NCBI GenBank assembly: GCA_934045075.1
Contig: OW203732.1
Location: 19,217,389 to 19,281,388 of the forward strand
DNA length: 64,000 nucleotides
Reading direction: 5' to 3'
Source: Yponomeuta sedellus
Taxonomy: Eukaryota; Arthropoda; Insecta; Lepidoptera; Yponomeutidae
The first letter of the stretch is position 1. Each line of letters begins with the position of its first letter. The notes under the pieces were generated by a model. It did no database searches. It worked only from the letters and a program-made list of their open reading frames with translations, and was not told where the DNA came from. Shown here piece by piece: positions 1 through 9,551 of this stretch. The position numbers and the translations under genes were made by a program.

Positions 1-60
1 ATTTTAAACCCATTTAATATAATAAGTAAATTGAAGTTATAGTAGCATGCCACTCGCTAA

Positions 61-165
61 CTGTGAAGGAAAACATTGTGAGGAAACCTGAGTATTTGAG
101 GTGTTCAACTCCTCAGCGCTTGAAATTGCCAATCCGCAGTGGGAATTAACCCCTACTCTAAGTAT
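61..165. repeat. Interspersed repeat family B (SINE/LINE-like fragment)
   Basis: The stretch carries CTCAGCGCTTGAAATTGCC followed by AATCCGCAGTGGG. The same core recurs near 4150, 29262, 34355 and 60060 in both orientations, so it is an interspersed repeat, probably a SINE or LINE tail. Confidence 0.7.
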
Positions 166-1040
166 TACACTATCCATCCTGCAGATGCAATCTATCTGCT
201 CACGATGTATTATCTAAATTATTTCAGCATCTTAGGTGTGAAAAGTTATCAGAAAAGCAAAGTTACTGTCGCAATATCATATGGATTAAAAAGAAGTAGC
301 ATTTGTAGAGGTAGAACTGAAAATATCAAAACTGGTTGGTGCAGAAAATGTCAAGACTCTGTGTTACAGTGAAGTATTAAAATCGCAAGAGACGTATTCC
401 TCAATGATGAAATGCCAATAGTATCGTTAGAAAACGTTAGCTACCCGTCTGTCAGAGCAAAATGGACCCACAGAGCTCAGTCATAGCAAGTATTGCAGCC
501 CAAAGCAACAACAAAGACGCAACTTGCAACCGAAACCTAAACATGTATCGACCACGTCAAACACTCCAACCATCGACGCCGACGTATCAGAGGGATTACC
601 ACAGGTTTCACGATAGTGGAACAATAGACCGAGATTGCAATAACTACGAAAATCCAAAGAATTTTACTGAAGCTTGTTTAGCGCGCGAATTTTAAAATTC
701 AACAGCGACGCAGATTAAAAGCGGAGCGTACAAACAAGTTTTTGCGATTTTATCACCGCTCTGCACAACCTCACCTAACCTACAAAAATCGGTTACTTCG
801 CCCCACTAAGCCACCCCACTGATGGGGCAAAGTGGAAAGCTAAAATCTGACAGTGGAATATACACCACTGAAACGTGATGTAATGGGCAAATTCCAAGTT
901 AGTCTTATGTCTCGGTGGATTTCGGCCCACCAGGGTTGGCCCTTCGGGAGATTTTGTGTAGAGCCGATAAGGAGTCGATTAGGGCTGGTATAGGGACAAA
1001 AATAGGTGATCCCAACGTTCCGACGTGCTTAACGTTTGAC
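166..1040. other. No supported gene or repeat
   Basis: Short open frames exist here, including one of 77 codons from 462, but none shows a domain, plausible splice signals or codon structure I trust. I see nothing else definite. Confidence 0.5.
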
Positions 1041-1220
1041 GTTCGTTAAGCCATGTCAGAGGCCTTATGGGCGGCTTAATAACCTCTGACAGCAAGGCCC
1101 GCCACTGTCTTACAATTCTCCTCCAACCCGGACTTGGCCCCCATGGTGGAGTATGGCCTAACCTTCCTGCAATACAGAGACCCGTGCCCCAGCAGTGGGG
1201 ACATACGAGTACAAGGGTTG
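1041..1220. repeat. Interspersed repeat family A (SINE-like)
   Basis: It contains AAGCCATGTCAGAGGCCTTA, a stretch resembling TCCAACCCGGACTTGGCCCC, and the end GTGCCCCAGCAGTGGGGACA. Related copies lie at about 3291-3560, 33633, 39425-39605, 41780-42380, 45385-45565 and 57124-57320. The ending resembles a common lepidopteran SINE/LINE 3' end. Confidence 0.75.
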
Positions 1221-1335
1221 ATATCGTATATCGTAAGTGATCCCATAAGGCTCCGTTTTTCCTTCCTTTTCGTTCCTAGGTAAGGAACCCTAAAAAGTAA
1301 TCCATTGATGTCAGTTTCACAAGGCATTATAAGTT

Positions 1336-1974
1336 GTAACGGTGCAAACCTCTTCACACCATTTTTATTTCTTTTTCTATAATCTATAATTTTCAAATAT
1401 TTAAATTACGTCACACATTACTCTCCATCGTGGGTTGCCTGGAAGAAATTGCTCTAAGCAATAAGGCCGCCAATTGTACTGTATCTTTTATGTTTTGTTT
1501 GTTTTTTTCCTGGTGTACAATAAAGAATATTCTTATCTTATCACATTCTTCGATTTCCCTCATTTTTCATTCACTACTACTATACCCTTCGAACAGACCT
1601 GACTATTCTACCTGCTTATCCGTTTTTATCCAGTTTTTCTGTTAATATTACTACAAATATCTACAAATAAAACAACACCTGAAGTTGTTCCAGTTTTTAT
1701 TATTTATAAAAATGGAACGTTGTATTACTTTTATAAATAATAATAACTGGAACGACTTCAGGTGTTGTTTTATTTGTAGATATTTATAGTAATTTTAAAA
1801 CAGAAAACTGGATAAAAAACGGAGAAACAGGTAAAATAGTCAGATCTAGTCAAAGGGTAAAGTAGTAATGATGAAAAATGAGGGAAATCGAAGAATGTGT
1901 GACAAAATTTGAATATTTGAAAATGATAGAGAGAAAAAGAAATAAAAATGGTGTAAAGAGGTTTGCACCGTTAC
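1336..1974. repeat. Large fold-back element (family E)
   Basis: Two arms run in opposite directions: GTAACGGTGCAAACCTCTT at 1336 is mirrored by its complement ending at 1974, and the arms meet around 1700-1735. Homology continues through the arm apart from a 122-bp insertion in the left one (1420-1541). A single arm of the same family is at 37801-38050. Confidence 0.85.
1420..1541 (+). mobile_element. LINE 3'-end insertion inside the fold-back arm
   Basis: This 122-bp segment is absent from the opposite arm and is bounded by a 6-bp direct repeat CACATT (1414-1419 and 1542-1547). It reads TGCCTGGAAGAAATTGCTCT ... GTACAATAAAG, resembling the 3' end of a lepidopteran LINE with its poly(A) signal. 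A related tail is at about 62825-62870. Confidence 0.75.
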
Positions 1975-1979
1975 TAAGT

Positions 1980-3290
1980 TAAGTTAGATCCCTCTATATC
2001 CGGCCTCCCTCTACGACTTTCTGTAAAATTTGGCATGATTAATCTTTCGCAAAAATTTGATGACAATACACTAAAATGATAGAAACTTTGACTACGTGGA
2101 AGAACCCGAAGTAACCTGGTACTGATGTTCAAGAAATGACACAAACATTTCGTAGAGCGATTCTCTCTTTCTCCATTATCTCACAGCTACTGAAACATCA
2201 AGCTTGTCATATTCCCTCAAGATCATGTTGGCAGTTAGCACACAATTCTCAGAAGCATTAGGCACTTGCTCAGGCCTAGGTTTGACATTCGATTGGGTGT
2301 CCTACCGCCTCAGAGTAGTGGAAGCGCTCGATTTAGTTAAGGAAATACAGGCTAGAAACGAGGCTAGAAGCTAGGAAAGATTTTAAAATGGTGCACCTGC
2401 CCGCTACACCTAAATTAGGGATGTCTATTTTTTTCTCGTCTACACCATAGTGTGAGGCATAGTTGGATTGCTCGCTTAAAAATATAGTGAGTGTAATTGT
2501 AAACAACCTAACAAGTAATAGGCAATAGAGTAATAGACTAACTTGTAAAAGAAAAACTTCTCACAATCTCCACTGAAAATGACTTTGACGACGTTGTTAG
2601 TTCTCTTAAGCAGATAAAAAACCTGTCCCACTGTCTACACTGCGTGTACCTTTGAGCCAAACCCAAAAATTCGCCGAAGGACCGCGGCTGTATGGCTCTA
2701 CCATAACACGTGAACCATTCGACATTCAGCGCAGCGCTGCAGCGCTCTCGATCAATCATCGCCGCTGACCCATTGTCTGCACTGATGGCCCACTATAGGC
2801 CACTAGACGCTCCGGCGGTCCGGCTCAAAGGAGAGTGTTTGCCCCTTTGTCTTACCGGGCAATTAGTGCAGTCCGTTCATTTAATTCTATCGCTCGATTA
2901 GGGCCGGCAGGTGGCCATTATTGTGCGCGTCAATTTGCCGCCACCCCCTCGGCGGGCCGTCACGGGGATGCACAAAGCGCTGTGTTGCCCTGTAGTTGCG
3001 TGTTTGTAGTGTTGTTGCTGGCTGTAGTGGTAAGTACTCTTTGTCTATTGGATATTGTGATAGTAAGGGCCTTTGTTCGTGGGTTCGTTCTGCAGATCCT
3101 TATCTGCATAGTGTTAGTTCAAAGGGCGTTTGCAATTGTATTTTCAAAGAGTGGGAAATCTCGATTTACATGATAAGTCAAGTTCACTACCTATCCTGGC
3201 TGCAATAGTTGAAGATACTTCAGTCTACCAGTGACCGTCGCATTTGCGTCGTTGCCGAATGGTCGGGAATTAAGTTTAACTAATAAAGAA
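1980..3290. other. No supported gene
   Basis: Unique-looking AT-rich sequence with a GC-richer part at 2690-3000. Short ORFs overlap on both strands there without recognisable domains. I see nothing I can name. Confidence 0.4.
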
Positions 3291-3560
3291 GGGCGGCTTG
3301 ATAATTTCTGACAGCAAGGCACGCCGCTGTATTCCTCTGTTCCTCCTTCCTTCTCCCGTCCTTCCACTGTATTACAATCCTCCACCAACCCAGACTTGGC
3401 CCCCGTGTATGGCCTCCAAATTCCACCACGGGGGCCAAGTCTGGGTTGGTGGAAGATTGTAATACAGTGGTGGGCCTCACTGTCAGAAGTTATCAAGCCG
3501 CCTTCCACCGATGCAGGAAGAGACCCGTGCCCCAGCAGTGGGGACATACAAGGGTTGATA
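3291..3560. repeat. Family A copies in head-to-head fold-back
   Basis: The arm from about 3291 to 3408 is followed after about 18 bp by its complement (3427-3502). For example CCAGACTTGGCCCCCGTG is mirrored by CACGGGGGCCAAGTCTGG. It could form a long hairpin. Confidence 0.8.
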
Positions 3561-3646
3561 ACGAATAAAGAAGGAAAAGATGAAACCACATATTATTTAA
3601 ACTGCCTCTGAGAAGTGTTTTAGAGGAATCGCATTTTTATAAATAA

Positions 3647-3683
3647 GCCCGTCAGTAGTGATCTGATCTCTCTACTGACGGGC
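3647..3683. repeat. Short perfect hairpin
   Basis: GCCCGTCAGTAG is followed after 13 bases by its exact complement. No terminator role is implied in a eukaryote. Confidence 0.6.
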
Positions 3684-3699
3684 ACTATTGCACAACCAG

Positions 3700-4139
3700 A
3701 AAATGAGAATTACAAAACATGATGTCTTATATTAATCTATACAATTAACTATGTTGAAAAGAAAAACGCCCGCATGGTAATAAAATGCCAGACCAAATAA
3801 TTCGACGTCGGCCTATATAAAAGAAAGAGTTGAGTACTCCGAAACTCTTATTTGTCCTTACCTTAACGGAAAAGTTTGTTTCTTGTCAAATATCAAATAG
3901 CCTTGCGAGACCCGCATTGAAAGTTCTCTGGCGAAGTTTTTGCAAGTATCCGAAATCGGATTTGTAAAAAATCGTGGCCGAATTTTATTTTCATAAAATA
4001 AATCTTAAGTAAGTAAAACTGAGTGCCTCAGCTATATACATATAGTATGCACTTCAGTACCTTGTCTAACTCATAATAATCAAATTCTCGTACATCAGGC
4101 TAGAATACGTTAATATGACAAGGTTCTAACGTGTTTACA
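3700..4139. other. No feature recognised
   Basis: AT-rich sequence with only short ORFs; nothing definite was seen. Confidence 0.4.
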
Positions 4140-4265
4140 TGTTAATACACGACTGTACCTCAGCGCTTGAAATCGCGTGGTGCTTAATTAAGCCCGTCCC
4201 ATATACTCTCTCTCTCTCTCTCTCTTTGAGAGAAGGCCAGTCCCCTACAGTGGTACGTACAAAGG
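4140..4265. repeat. Family B fragment with a short CT run
   Basis: It contains CTCAGCGCTTGAAATCGCG and a run of about ten CT dinucleotides at about 4206-4224, as in other copies of the family. Confidence 0.6.
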
Positions 4266-4319
4266 CTGCTTATAGTACCTATAAGTAAAATTTGCTACAT
4301 CCCGAGGTGTATAGTCGAT

Positions 4320-4550
4320 AGGTCGTCGTCAGGCTATACTAGTCTACTGCTGGACATAGCCCTACCCTAAAGAGCGCCACGTTGTGCTATCATAGGGGGT
4401 AATGCCCATAATCCCCACGCTGGGCATGCGGGTTGGGGATCGCAGTTCGGTGGAATTGTACTGCAGGGGGCGCTGCTGCCCACTCCCCGGTTTGTGTCCC
4501 TTAGTCGCCTTTTACGACACCCGCGGGAAGAATTGGATTGGGTTAGTCGA
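4320..4550 (-). repeat. Family H LINE-like 3' end, inverted
   Basis: Its complement contains TTCCCGCGGGTGTCGTAAAA, CAACCCGCATGCCCAGC and a GGACATAG-type ending. It matches the forward copy at 26998-27222. Ends of this type belong to LINEs; no ORF remains here. Confidence 0.7.
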
Positions 4551-4689
4551 TAGGTGATCAACGTTTATTACCAAAAACTTTTTTCCATCACTTTACCTAG
4601 GGCTTGTTTCGTAGAACTACAATTCAAGTTGTTCAAGATTTACGACACAGTTTAACAGGCAGGAAGACTCAGCTCCGCAATGTACAACA

Positions 4690-6956
4690 AATGGTCATAA
4701 TTTTTAGGGTTTCGAACCCCAAAAAGGAAAAACGGAACCCTGATAGGATCACTTTGTTGTCCGTCCGTCCGTCTGTCTGTCGTCCGTATACTCAAGTCCT
4801 TTGCCGAAGGCCCTTGAAGTTGTAAAAAAATCAAACTTCTCAGTGAATGCAAAAAAAGTTACAGCCATTTATGCGGCAAAAAAATGTATTCGAAATATAC
4901 GTTTATTTGCCACTCAAGCGAATCAAAATAAATGGTAGGTACTTAAAGTTAGAATAGGATAGGATAGGATATGATAGAAGAGAATAGAATAGAATAGAAT
5001 AGAATGGAATGGAATAGAATGGAATAGAATAGAATAGAATAGAATAGAATAGAATAGAATAGAATAGAATAGAATAGAATAGAATAGAATAGAATAGAAT
5101 AGAATAGAATAGAATAGAATAGAATAGAATAGAATAGAATAGAATAGAATAGAATAGAATAGAATAGAATAGAATAGAATAGAATAGAATAGAATAGAAT
5201 AGAATAGAATAGAATAGAATAGAATAGAATAGAATAGAATAGAATAGAATAGAATAGAATAGAATAGAATAGAATAGAATAGAATAGAATAGAATAGAAT
5301 AGAATAGAATAGAATAGAATAGAATAGAATAGAATAGAATAGAATAGAATAGAATAGAATAGAATAGAATAGAATAGAATAGAATAGAATAGAATAGAAT
5401 AGAATAGAATAGAATAGAATAGAATAGAATAGAATAGAATAGAATAGAATAGAATAGAATAGAATAGAATAGAATAGAATAGAATAGAATAGAATAGAAT
5501 AGAATAGAATAGAATAGAATAGAATAGAATAGAATAGAATAGAATAGAATAGAATAGAATAGAATAGAATAGAATAGAATAGAATAGAATAGAATAGAAT
5601 AGAATAGAATAGAATAGAATAGAATAGAATAGAATAGAATAGAATAGAATAGAATAGAATAGAATAGAATAGAATAGAATAGAATAGAATAGAATAGAAT
5701 AGAATAGAATAGAATAGAATAGAATAGAATAGAATAGAATAGAATAGAATAGAATAGAATAGAATAGAATAGAATAGAATAGAATAGAATAGAATAGAAT
5801 AGAATAGAATAGAATAGAATAGAATAGAATAGAATAGAATAGAATAGAATAGAATAGAATAGAATAGAATAGAATAGAATAGAATAGAATAGAATAGAAT
5901 AGAATAGAATAGAATAGAATAGAATAGAATAGAATAGAATAGAATAGTTGACCTAGAACTACAAAACCTGGCAAGTAATATATTCGTACGCTACAAATAC
6001 TGGAAAAAATGTGAAACTATACATTGTAATTAAATCATTAGAAGTGTTTGAAGTTCCGGAAAAGCTCGGAAAAACTGTTTGACATGAAACTCCTTCGAAA
6101 TGACTTCGCCAATTGTTACGATCTTTTTGTGAATATTTTATAAATTGATATGGCAAAACAACGATTGCTGGGTCAGCTAGTAATATAATAAGTACTTGCC
6201 AATAAAATCAGCTACTTGACTCCTATCACGTTTGACGCATTAAATGATTATTTCCTGTAGTATTTTAACGTAAAAAACTGAAATATATTGACTTTGCCAA
6301 GGAAGTATGTTGGATGACTGCAAAATTTGCAAATTAAAATAATATCCGCTTTTAATTCGGAACGGTGAAAACGCTATCCGCCATGTTAAAAGCATCTTTG
6401 GTTTGTAAACATCTATCAGTCAGAGCCAGTGGACATTCATTATTATAGTATTACATCAAAGTGATCTTCACGTAAATGTACACCCGGGTTTCAGTCGATT
6501 AAGTATCGGGGTCTCTTTTGGCAAGTTTGAGGCAATTTTTTTCGTATGTTTATTTCACTCTGTACGCAAATCCACAACTTCCCGGGGGTCTTTATCGACA
6601 TGTTTCTGCATTCTTGAACAAAGCAATAATGATAATTGCTATATTTTGCATGTACACTCGATGAAATCATGGTTATGTTGTTGTTATTTCACTATGCTCA
6701 CGAATCACTCACAGATGTACTATGTCAAACTTTGTTTACAAGTCTTCAGGGCTTCAAATCATAGAAAAAAATGGCTGACCGCGTTTCTGGCTGTTTAGCA
6801 AAGCAAAGTTTTAAAATATATTTTTTTGTTGCTTTTAGCCTCAAAAAATATACCAAAGTATTTTTTGGTCTAATGGAAGAGATATTTACCTTTTAAGACT
6901 TACTTGAAAATAGAGTCAAATAGCGGAGTGTGTCTGACTCGCACTTGGCCGGTTTT
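4690..6956. repeat. Family J transposon-like repeat containing an expanded microsatellite
   Basis: It begins with AAAAAGGAAAAACGGAACCC and a degenerate GTCC/GTCT run (4757-4785). It appears to end GACTCGCACTTGGCCGG (about 6935-6955), ends I associate with one lepidopteran repeat. A related start is inverted at 62270-62470. The middle has short ORFs only. Confidence 0.5.
4951..5946. repeat. (AGAAT)n pentanucleotide array, about 1 kb
   Basis: Nearly perfect AGAAT repeats run for about 960 bp from 4981, with variant units (AGGAT, GGAAT) only in the first 75 bp. On the minus strand it reads as an FYSIL peptide repeat, which I treat as an artefact. Confidence 0.97.
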
Positions 6957-7560
6957 TATTTTATTTATTTGCCTATGTAGGCAGGGCTAGACATAATACA
7001 AATAGAGTAGGTACTAAATTAAAGTTTTACGTGGCAAATCTGCTTCGCACCTAAAGGACTGTATTACATCATAGGGTTTTTTTTTTATTGACCACTATAG
7101 TATTTCTTTTTCGTATTTTCACGTCATTGATCTGAAGGCTTGAAAATTATGGTTTTTAATTAGTTTCTTAACAATTTTTATTAGATTTTCTGTAGTATGC
7201 GCTCGCCCTAGAGCCCGAGAGTTTATCAAAATTCACTAGCAGATGCTTAATTTAGTAGTACTAAAGCATAGTGTGGTTGGAGTGGTTGGAGATCATTTTG
7301 CGCCCGCCGCATATAAACACCAGGACAAAATATGAAACAGTTCGGTAAGTTAGGTACAACGGCTGAAAACGAGACAACCCCAATGAAATGGGAAGTATGG
7401 TAAGGCTGTATAATGAACTTAATTATGTCTTGTGTCAATGATTTTTTCTTACTTTCTTTACAATAAAGTACTTAAGATCCAGTACTATAACCACAGAACG
7501 GAGAAAATCTAAATTATAGGTCTAAAATCTAGATTAAAAAGTTGATCTGACGTTGGAGTT
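6957..7560. other. No feature recognised
   Basis: AT-rich sequence with short ORFs only; nothing definite was seen. Confidence 0.4.
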
Positions 7561-7722
7561 GCGTTGGAGCTTAAGTGGATCTGGGCTGGCCATATTAGAC
7601 ATATGGACCCAGAAAGGTGGGCAAAACTCGTCACTCATTGGGTGCTGTGGAATGGCTACTGGCGACAGGGTAGACCAAGGTGGAGATGGTGTGATAACCT
7701 GACCAAATATTTGCCTATATGA
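7561..7722 (+). pseudogene. C-terminal fragment of an RTE-like LINE protein
   Basis: The frame reads LKWIWAGHIRHMDPERWAK, then RQGRPRWRWCDNL before a stop. This resembles the conserved tail of RTE-type or related LINE polymerases (KWRWAGH ... GRP..RW.DD). No RT domain is attached, so it is a relic. Confidence 0.7.
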
Positions 7723-7856
7723 GCATTAGTTAAATGTCTTACAATAGTAGGCAAAACATAAACACAGACACGCGAACAGCACTTGTTCACGAGGATAATG
7801 CAGTGGTCAGCCATCATCAGTCTCAACCATATTGGAGTAAAAAATATAACACAACC

Positions 7857-7940
7857 AAATTGTGTTATATTTTTTTAATTAGTCACAACCATGCCACCAT
7901 TCGAATGGTTGTGACTAATTAAAAAAATATAACACAATTT
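7857..7940. repeat. Perfect 36-bp inverted repeat, 12-base loop
   Basis: The arms 7857-7892 and 7905-7940 are exact complements. A third partial arm at about 7840-7855 (AAAATATAACACAA) could pair with the left arm instead, giving two alternative hairpins. Confidence 0.9.
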
Positions 7941-8058
7941 GTTCCTACGCTCTTAAAAGTTTCTTTTATCGCAGTGATTTTATTTGCTCTTTTGCCACTA
8001 GCTGAAATTTAAATACATGATTTTTTTTATATCTCTACAGCTTTTCTGTAGGTCAGGG

Positions 8059-8253
8059 TTAGCACACTGCAGGATGCACCAACCGACATCTTCCAAAATT
8101 ATTTTCTTTCAATTTCTTTGAATAGCTGGTGCACTTTTCGTAATAATCAGCGAGTTCCTCACACGGATTGGCAAATCCTTTTGGTACTATGGACGATCTC
8201 ATTCTACATTGATATGTATAAATAGTCTGTGGTAATATATCTATTACATACAA
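8059..8253 (-). CDS. Hypothetical small Cys-containing ORF, possible terminal exon
   Basis: The 64-codon frame reads KGFANPCEELADYYEKCTS and ends in RCRLVHPAVC. An acceptor-like ACCACAG lies near its start, so it might be a last exon. A nucleotide relative of the KGFANPCEELADYY part occurs at about 20155-20205, so it may instead be repeat-derived. I do not recognise the product. Confidence 0.2.
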   Translation of the reverse strand: MYVIDILPQTIYTYQCRMRSSIVPKGFANPCEELADYYEKCTSYSKKLKENNFGRCRLVHPAVC

Positions 8254-8667
8254 TTTCTATCTACCACACACAATATCTATGATGTTCATGTAATGTTTTA
8301 AGATATCATGTTGTTATAAGTTACACAGAATCAATCCCTTGAAACTTAAATATGTCTGAAATCTGAAAGCTGTAATTATATTTTCCCCGTCCCGTCCCGT
8401 CTTGGATGACTACTTGTACCATGATGATTTCACGTTTATTAAGGCTTTAACCAAATTGTAGTTTTCACCTACTAACACCTGTTAACAAATGTGCAAGAGT
8501 AGACAATTTATAAGTGTAAGAGAAAACTGGTAGTAGTGTTAAAAAAATATTCTGTGGACAGAGGGTTGCCGATTGTCTTTAAACCAAATCGCATATGAGA
8601 ATGACTGAGAACTGTTAGCAAGAAACTGGGTATAAATGTGGTATTTATTTTATCTTACTAGATCCCA

Positions 8668-8717
8668 ATTTCGCCCTTCTGTCGAGATAAAAGATTATCT
8701 CGACAGAAAGGCGAAAT
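8668..8717. repeat. Near-perfect hairpin
   Basis: ATTTCGCCCTTCTGTCGAGA... is mirrored by its complement ending GGCGAAAT, with a loop of about 4 bases and one mismatch. Confidence 0.75.
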
Positions 8718-8796
8718 GAGAAAGATGGGATTTTTTATAGTTGCTCTGGCCCTGTTGAATATTCAAGTTCTCTACCAAGTTCCACAAGGTGCGTAA
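8716..8796 (+). CDS. Possible first exon encoding a signal peptide
   Basis: The short frame MRKMGFFIVALALLNIQ has the basic start and hydrophobic core of a secretion signal, and a donor-like CACAAG|GTGCGT follows at 8788/8789. No partner exon was found before the LINE at 9308. It may be chance. Confidence 0.2.
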   Translation: MRKMGFFIVALALLNIQVLYQVPQGA

Positions 8797-9293
8797 ATTA
8801 ATTAAAACTATTGAAATGGATCACCCGTACCTACAATAAAACATGAGCGCTAACTCTGAGTTGACACAGAGACACAATTTCAAGAACATCCTAACCTTTG
8901 GTCTTTCTTTACACTTTTTTTATAACCTATGATCTGTTTATCTAAAAAGGCATTAGTGTAAAATTCGAGTTAATTACTATCTATATATTCGTTAAGCTGT
9001 AGTAAATGTAAAGGAAATCGTTCGTTTCACAGAAATTTATTGCTTTGCTTTCTTACCTCGTTGACACCTGAATTCCAAAGTGATCCTCGAGTTCGTTACA
9101 ACTTCACACGCGAAACTTTTCACTTTAACTTGAAATACTGTCTTAGTATCGAAGGATAAAACTTGGAAGAACTTAATGTTGCGGGTTTTAACTTAGAAAC
9201 GGAGGGAAAACAACACAATCGCGTAGAAAAAGTAAAAATATTTCACGCGACAAATATCTCCTTCGCCATGGTTGTTGATGCACAGTGGCGACA
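8797..9293. other. No feature recognised
   Basis: Flanking DNA of the LINE insertion; only short ORFs. Confidence 0.4.
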
Positions 9294-9307
9294 CCTTACG
9301 GCACTTT
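9294..9307. repeat. Target-site duplication, left copy (LINE 9308-14962)
   Basis: CCTTACGGCACTTT is identical to 14963-14976. Its last T bases merge with the poly(A)/T tract, so the boundary may shift by up to three bases. Confidence 0.93.
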
Positions 9308-9551
9308 TTTTTTTTTTTTTTTGCGTTATGGCTCTGCACGGTTTGTGCCTACGCCAGTGTCAAGTAGGTATTAGGTAAAGGTAGGGAAACGAAACGTAAA
9401 ATACAAAATTAAAAAGGAACGGAATTTGGAATAGGGTATAAGGATCAGCTGTTAATAACATTGGGATACAAAATAAAAATGAATAAAGGAATAATGAGTA
9501 CATAAAAAATATTTACATAAGGGCATTTTACATAATATTATACAAAGAAAA

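Noticed and set aside
462..695. 77-codon plus-strand ORF starting MDPQSS
   Set aside because: No recognisable domain, promoter or splice context; this length is expected by chance in a window of this size.
4949..5974. 341-codon minus-strand ORF of FYSIL repeats
   Set aside because: It is only the translation of the (AGAAT)n array; a 5-base unit gives a 15-base cycle that happens to lack stops.
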